Assembly (NCBI RefSeq): GCF_023241715.1
Contig: NZ_JALQCW010000037.1
Coordinates: 1 to 52,489 of the forward strand
From: Pseudomonas morbosilactucae
GTDB taxonomy: Bacteria; Pseudomonadota; Gammaproteobacteria; Pseudomonadales; Pseudomonadaceae
DNA length: 52,489 nt
Reading direction: 5' to 3'
Part shown: piece after piece, positions 50,836 through 52,489 of the stretch
How the letters are laid out: every line of letters begins with the position of its first letter
Numbering within the stretch: the stretch's first letter is position 1
Notes under the pieces: generated by a model
The model's database searches: none
What the model was told of the DNA's origin: nothing
The model's input: the letters and a program-made list of their open reading frames with translations, nothing else
Translations under genes and position numbers: made by a program

Positions 50836-50943
50836 CGAGGTATTCCGGGTGACTGATCATTCGGACAGCAGGACGCAGATCCGGAAAGGTAAGGGCAAAG
50901 CGGGATGGGTGTAAATGCTTGGCCCCGGGCATTGGCGCCTTTC

Positions 50944-50970
50944 TGTAGGAACTGGCTTGCCAGCGAAGGG
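50944..50970. repeat. Single REP palindrome
   Basis: GTAGGAACTGGCTTGCCAGC from 50945. It is unpaired here, unlike the other REP sites in the window. The rest of 50836-51110 shows no gene-like signal. Confidence 0.85.
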
Positions 50971-51129
50971 CGCACGGCTTATTCCCCTCACCGCCGCGCG
51001 ATAAAGTTCGCCTCTAATGACGGATTTTCGCTTTGATTTGTAGGGCATTTCCGAGAGAATCCCTCCGTTACATTTCAGCTGTTTGCATGGCTTGTGCCTA
51101 TCGAATGTCCAGGGCTAGTCTTCGGCCGT

Positions 51130-51352
51130 CGCTGCATTTCAGCGATCGGGTTTGGTAGCCCGCATCACTTCAGGCACAAGCGCCGCTGACTTTCGATAGG
51201 TCTTAATCTGTCGACGTGTTATGGCGGCTGTGCGCAGGGCACCTCGTGTGCGCTGGGTTTCCTGGAGTCCCGGTCTACCAACCTGCGTATGGCCGCCACC
51301 TTGATCGTTTGGTAGCGATGCGTGGCGGTTCAACTTCTCCAGGAGTTTTGCC
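51130..51352 (+). ncRNA. Structured leader upstream of the DUF6124 gene
   Basis: A 223-bp stretch of the 517-bp gap folds strongly. A 16-bp stem pairs GGCGGCTGTGCGCAGG (51223-51238) with CCTGCGTATGGCCGCC (51282-51297), three wobbles included. It encloses a GCAC/GTGC hairpin and the loop CCGGTCTACCAA. Before it lie CGCTG/CAGCG (51130-51144) and CGGG/CCCG (51147-51162) hairpins. The word TTTGGTAGC occurs at 51151 and again at 51308, preceded both times by GATCG. From memory, similar leaders precede other small genes of this family in Pseudomonas, but I cannot check that here. No reading frame in it looks real. Confidence 0.55.
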
Positions 51353-51733
51353 GTGAAGAAGATCGTTCCCGACCCACCCGTTTTGCAACCCAGCCGTGAG
51401 TTGATCACCGCGCTGGAGGAACCCAACAAGACCTTGCTACAGGTGCTGGAAAGCACCACGCTTTCGCCCTCTTTGCACGAACGTTTCACTGCCACTGGCA
51501 GCACCCGCTTTGGTTGTCGGGATGGCGAGGGCCGTCCGCTATTCGCCGTCTGCGCAGGAGTCAATGCCGAAGAGGCGCTGCTGCACGTTTCATTGCTGCT
51601 TAAGTGCGCGGAAGAGACGGCCGACGAAATCACCAGCGCCAGCGGCATTGAGCGCGGGCTGATCTGGTCGATGATTCATTCGGTGGAGATGGCGCGGGCG
51701 GTGGTGGATGCGCTGCTGGATGGCGCTAGTTAA
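51353..51733 (+). CDS. DUF6124 (formerly DUF3077) family protein
   Basis: A 126-residue Pseudomonas-specific small protein. It begins MKKIVPDPPVLQPSRELITA, and its C-terminal half is helical (EEALLHVSLLLKCAEETADEI, followed by GLIWSMIHSVEMARAVVDAL). The function is unknown. The start is GTG 51353 with AGGAG eight bases before it. The MKK-x-PDPP opening, helix with H-V-S-x-L-L and final helix are what I recall for this family. Genes of the family are often found in sets, but only one is seen here. Confidence 0.82.
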   Translation: MKKIVPDPPVLQPSRELITALEEPNKTLLQVLESTTLSPSLHERFTATGSTRFGCRDGEGRPLFAVCAGVNAEEALLHVSLLLKCAEETADEITSASGIERGLIWSMIHSVEMARAVVDALLDGAS

Positions 51734-51954
51734 CCGGCGGGGTAGGGGGGAGCGTCGCCGGCAGGGACCGGGCTAACCTAGACCTGTAGTGGTACATCAA
51801 GCGCGTTTGCGATCACGCTTGTTGCCGTGTCAATTAATGGCGGTTGCGTGCTGGCGGATTTTCGGATCCACCAGGTTTGCTTCTTCCTGGCCTTGCAGGC
51901 CTGCACGCAGCCGCCACCCTTGTTCACGTGAGGTAGGGCGACCGCGTTGCGCCT

Positions 51955-52011
51955 TTCGCTGGCAAGCCAGCTCCTACAACGGTCTGTAGGAGCTGGCTTG
52001 CCGGCGAAGGG
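51955..52011. repeat. REP pair (inverted) before the chemoreceptor gene
   Basis: CGCTGGCAAGCCAGCTCCTA (51956-51975) and TAGGAGCTGGCTTGCCGGCG (51987-52006), 11 bp apart. It lies just past the end of the minus-strand chemoreceptor gene and can form one long hairpin. The region 51734-51950 has no other feature I can support. Confidence 0.9.
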
Positions 52012-52022
52012 GGCGCCGCGAA

Positions 52023-52489
52023 TCAGACGCGGAAGTGGCTGACCATCATTTGCAGCTGGTTGCCCAGGCGGGCCAGTTCAACGCTGGACGCAGCGGTTTC
52101 GTCGCTGGCGGCAGCGGTCTGTTCCGAGACGTCGCGCACGTTGATGATGCTGCGGCTGATCTCTTCGGCCACGGCGCTTTGCTGCTCGGCGGCGGCGGCG
52201 ATCTGCTGGTTCATCGACTGGATGTCGGACACCGTGCGGGTGATGTTCTCCAGGGAAGTACCCGCGCGGCGGGTCAGCTCGACGCTGCTTTCGGTCAGGT
52301 TGCGGCTGTTGTTCATCACATTGGCCACTTGCTGGGTGCCGTTTTGCAGACCGGCCACCAAGCCTTCGATCTCTTCGGTGGACTTCTGCGTGCGCTGGGC
52401 CAGGGCCCGCACTTCATCGGCCACCACGGCAAAACCACGACCGGCTTCACCAGCACGCGCGGCTTCAATGGCGGCGTTGAGGGCCAGCA
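52023..52489 (-). CDS. Methyl-accepting chemotaxis protein, C-terminal part
   Basis: The C-terminal 155 codons of a chemoreceptor; the gene runs off the window end. The signalling tip is visible just inside the edge (LALNAAIEAARAGEAGRGFA, then VVADEVRALAQRTQKSTEEI), which contacts CheW and CheA. It is followed by the long coiled coil with methylation-type Gln/Glu pairs (IAAAAEQQSAVAEEI) and a non-pentapeptide end MMVSHFRV. The ligand domain lies outside, so the signal it senses is unknown. Confidence 0.93.
   Translation of the reverse strand, partial: LALNAAIEAARAGEAGRGFAVVADEVRALAQRTQKSTEEIEGLVAGLQNGTQQVANVMNNSRNLTESSVELTRRAGTSLENITRTVSDIQSMNQQIAAAAEQQSAVAEEISRSIINVRDVSEQTAAASDETAASSVELARLGNQLQMMVSHFRV

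Noticed and set aside
51139..51648. 169-codon minus-strand frame over the DUF6124 gene and its leader
   Set aside because: Reads through a structured leader and is antisense to a better gene; probably a source of spurious annotations.
1..52489. CRISPR arrays, tRNA or rRNA genes, prophage or integron features
   Set aside because: No spaced direct repeats, cloverleaf-like genes, rRNA motifs, integrase or phage structural genes seen; REP pairs are the only repeated elements.

Overview
The window is a chromosomal segment of a Pseudomonas, most likely of the P. fluorescens group. This is judged from gene content (recC-recB-recD order, kynBA/kynR/kynU, antABC/antR, mmsAB, yfiRNB, a DUF6124-type small protein), high-GC codon use, and scattered Pseudomonas REP palindromes built on the core GTAGGAGC-TGGCTTGCC. 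I see no rRNA, tRNA, CRISPR or prophage genes. The one mobile-element trace is a decayed transposase around 35.8-36.1 kb.

Layout. 0.1-9.4 kb: recC, recB, recD (ATGA overlaps), DNA break repair. 9.4-13.8 kb (minus): an operon with a TIM-barrel isomerase/epimerase, a 2-oxoglutarate/Fe(II) oxygenase and a polar amino-acid ABC importer (binding protein, permease, ATPase); its substrate is unknown. 14.1-16.4 kb: yfiR-yfiN-yfiB, a periplasm-to-c-di-GMP signalling module. 16.4-20 kb: a LysR regulator divergent from mmsA-mmsB (valine/methylmalonate semialdehyde catabolism). 20.1-21.1 kb: a Xre-RES type II toxin-antitoxin pair, then a cupin. 21.9-23.5 kb: kynB-kynA (tryptophan to kynurenine). 23.6-27.9 kb: a MocR regulator, a BenE-family transporter and an aromatic-amino-acid-type permease. 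28-32.4 kb: antCBA and antR (anthranilate to catechol). 32.4-35.8 kb: kynR divergent from kynU and an amino-acid permease. 36.2-41.5 kb: a small conserved protein, a MerR regulator with a flavodoxin-fold oxidoreductase, a LysR/TauE divergent pair, a quinol-monooxygenase-like protein divergent from mdaB, and another LysR. 41.6-45.4 kb: gamma-glutamyltransferase, a SulP transporter and a small secreted protein. 45.7-49.8 kb: gluconate-type permease, RpiR regulator, N-acyl-D-amino-acid deacylase and a glyoxalase-fold protein. 49.8-52.5 kb: an AraC regulator, a DUF6124 gene behind a strongly structured leader, a REP pair, and the 3' end of a chemoreceptor.

How the genes work together. The central theme is tryptophan breakdown: KynA and KynB make kynurenine, KynU makes anthranilate plus alanine, AntABC makes catechol, and KynR and AntR are the likely switches. 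No catechol ring-cleavage genes lie in the window.

The most important caution is that three genes (recC, kynU and the permease after kynU) are each broken by what looks like loss of one G or C. Restoring one base gives a full-length protein in each case, and kynU becomes exactly 416 residues. Either these are consensus errors of the assembly, or the strain has lost RecBCD and kynureninase function. Raw reads would decide. The most interesting undescribed items are the orphan oxygenase/isomerase/ABC operon and the structured leader of the DUF6124 gene.
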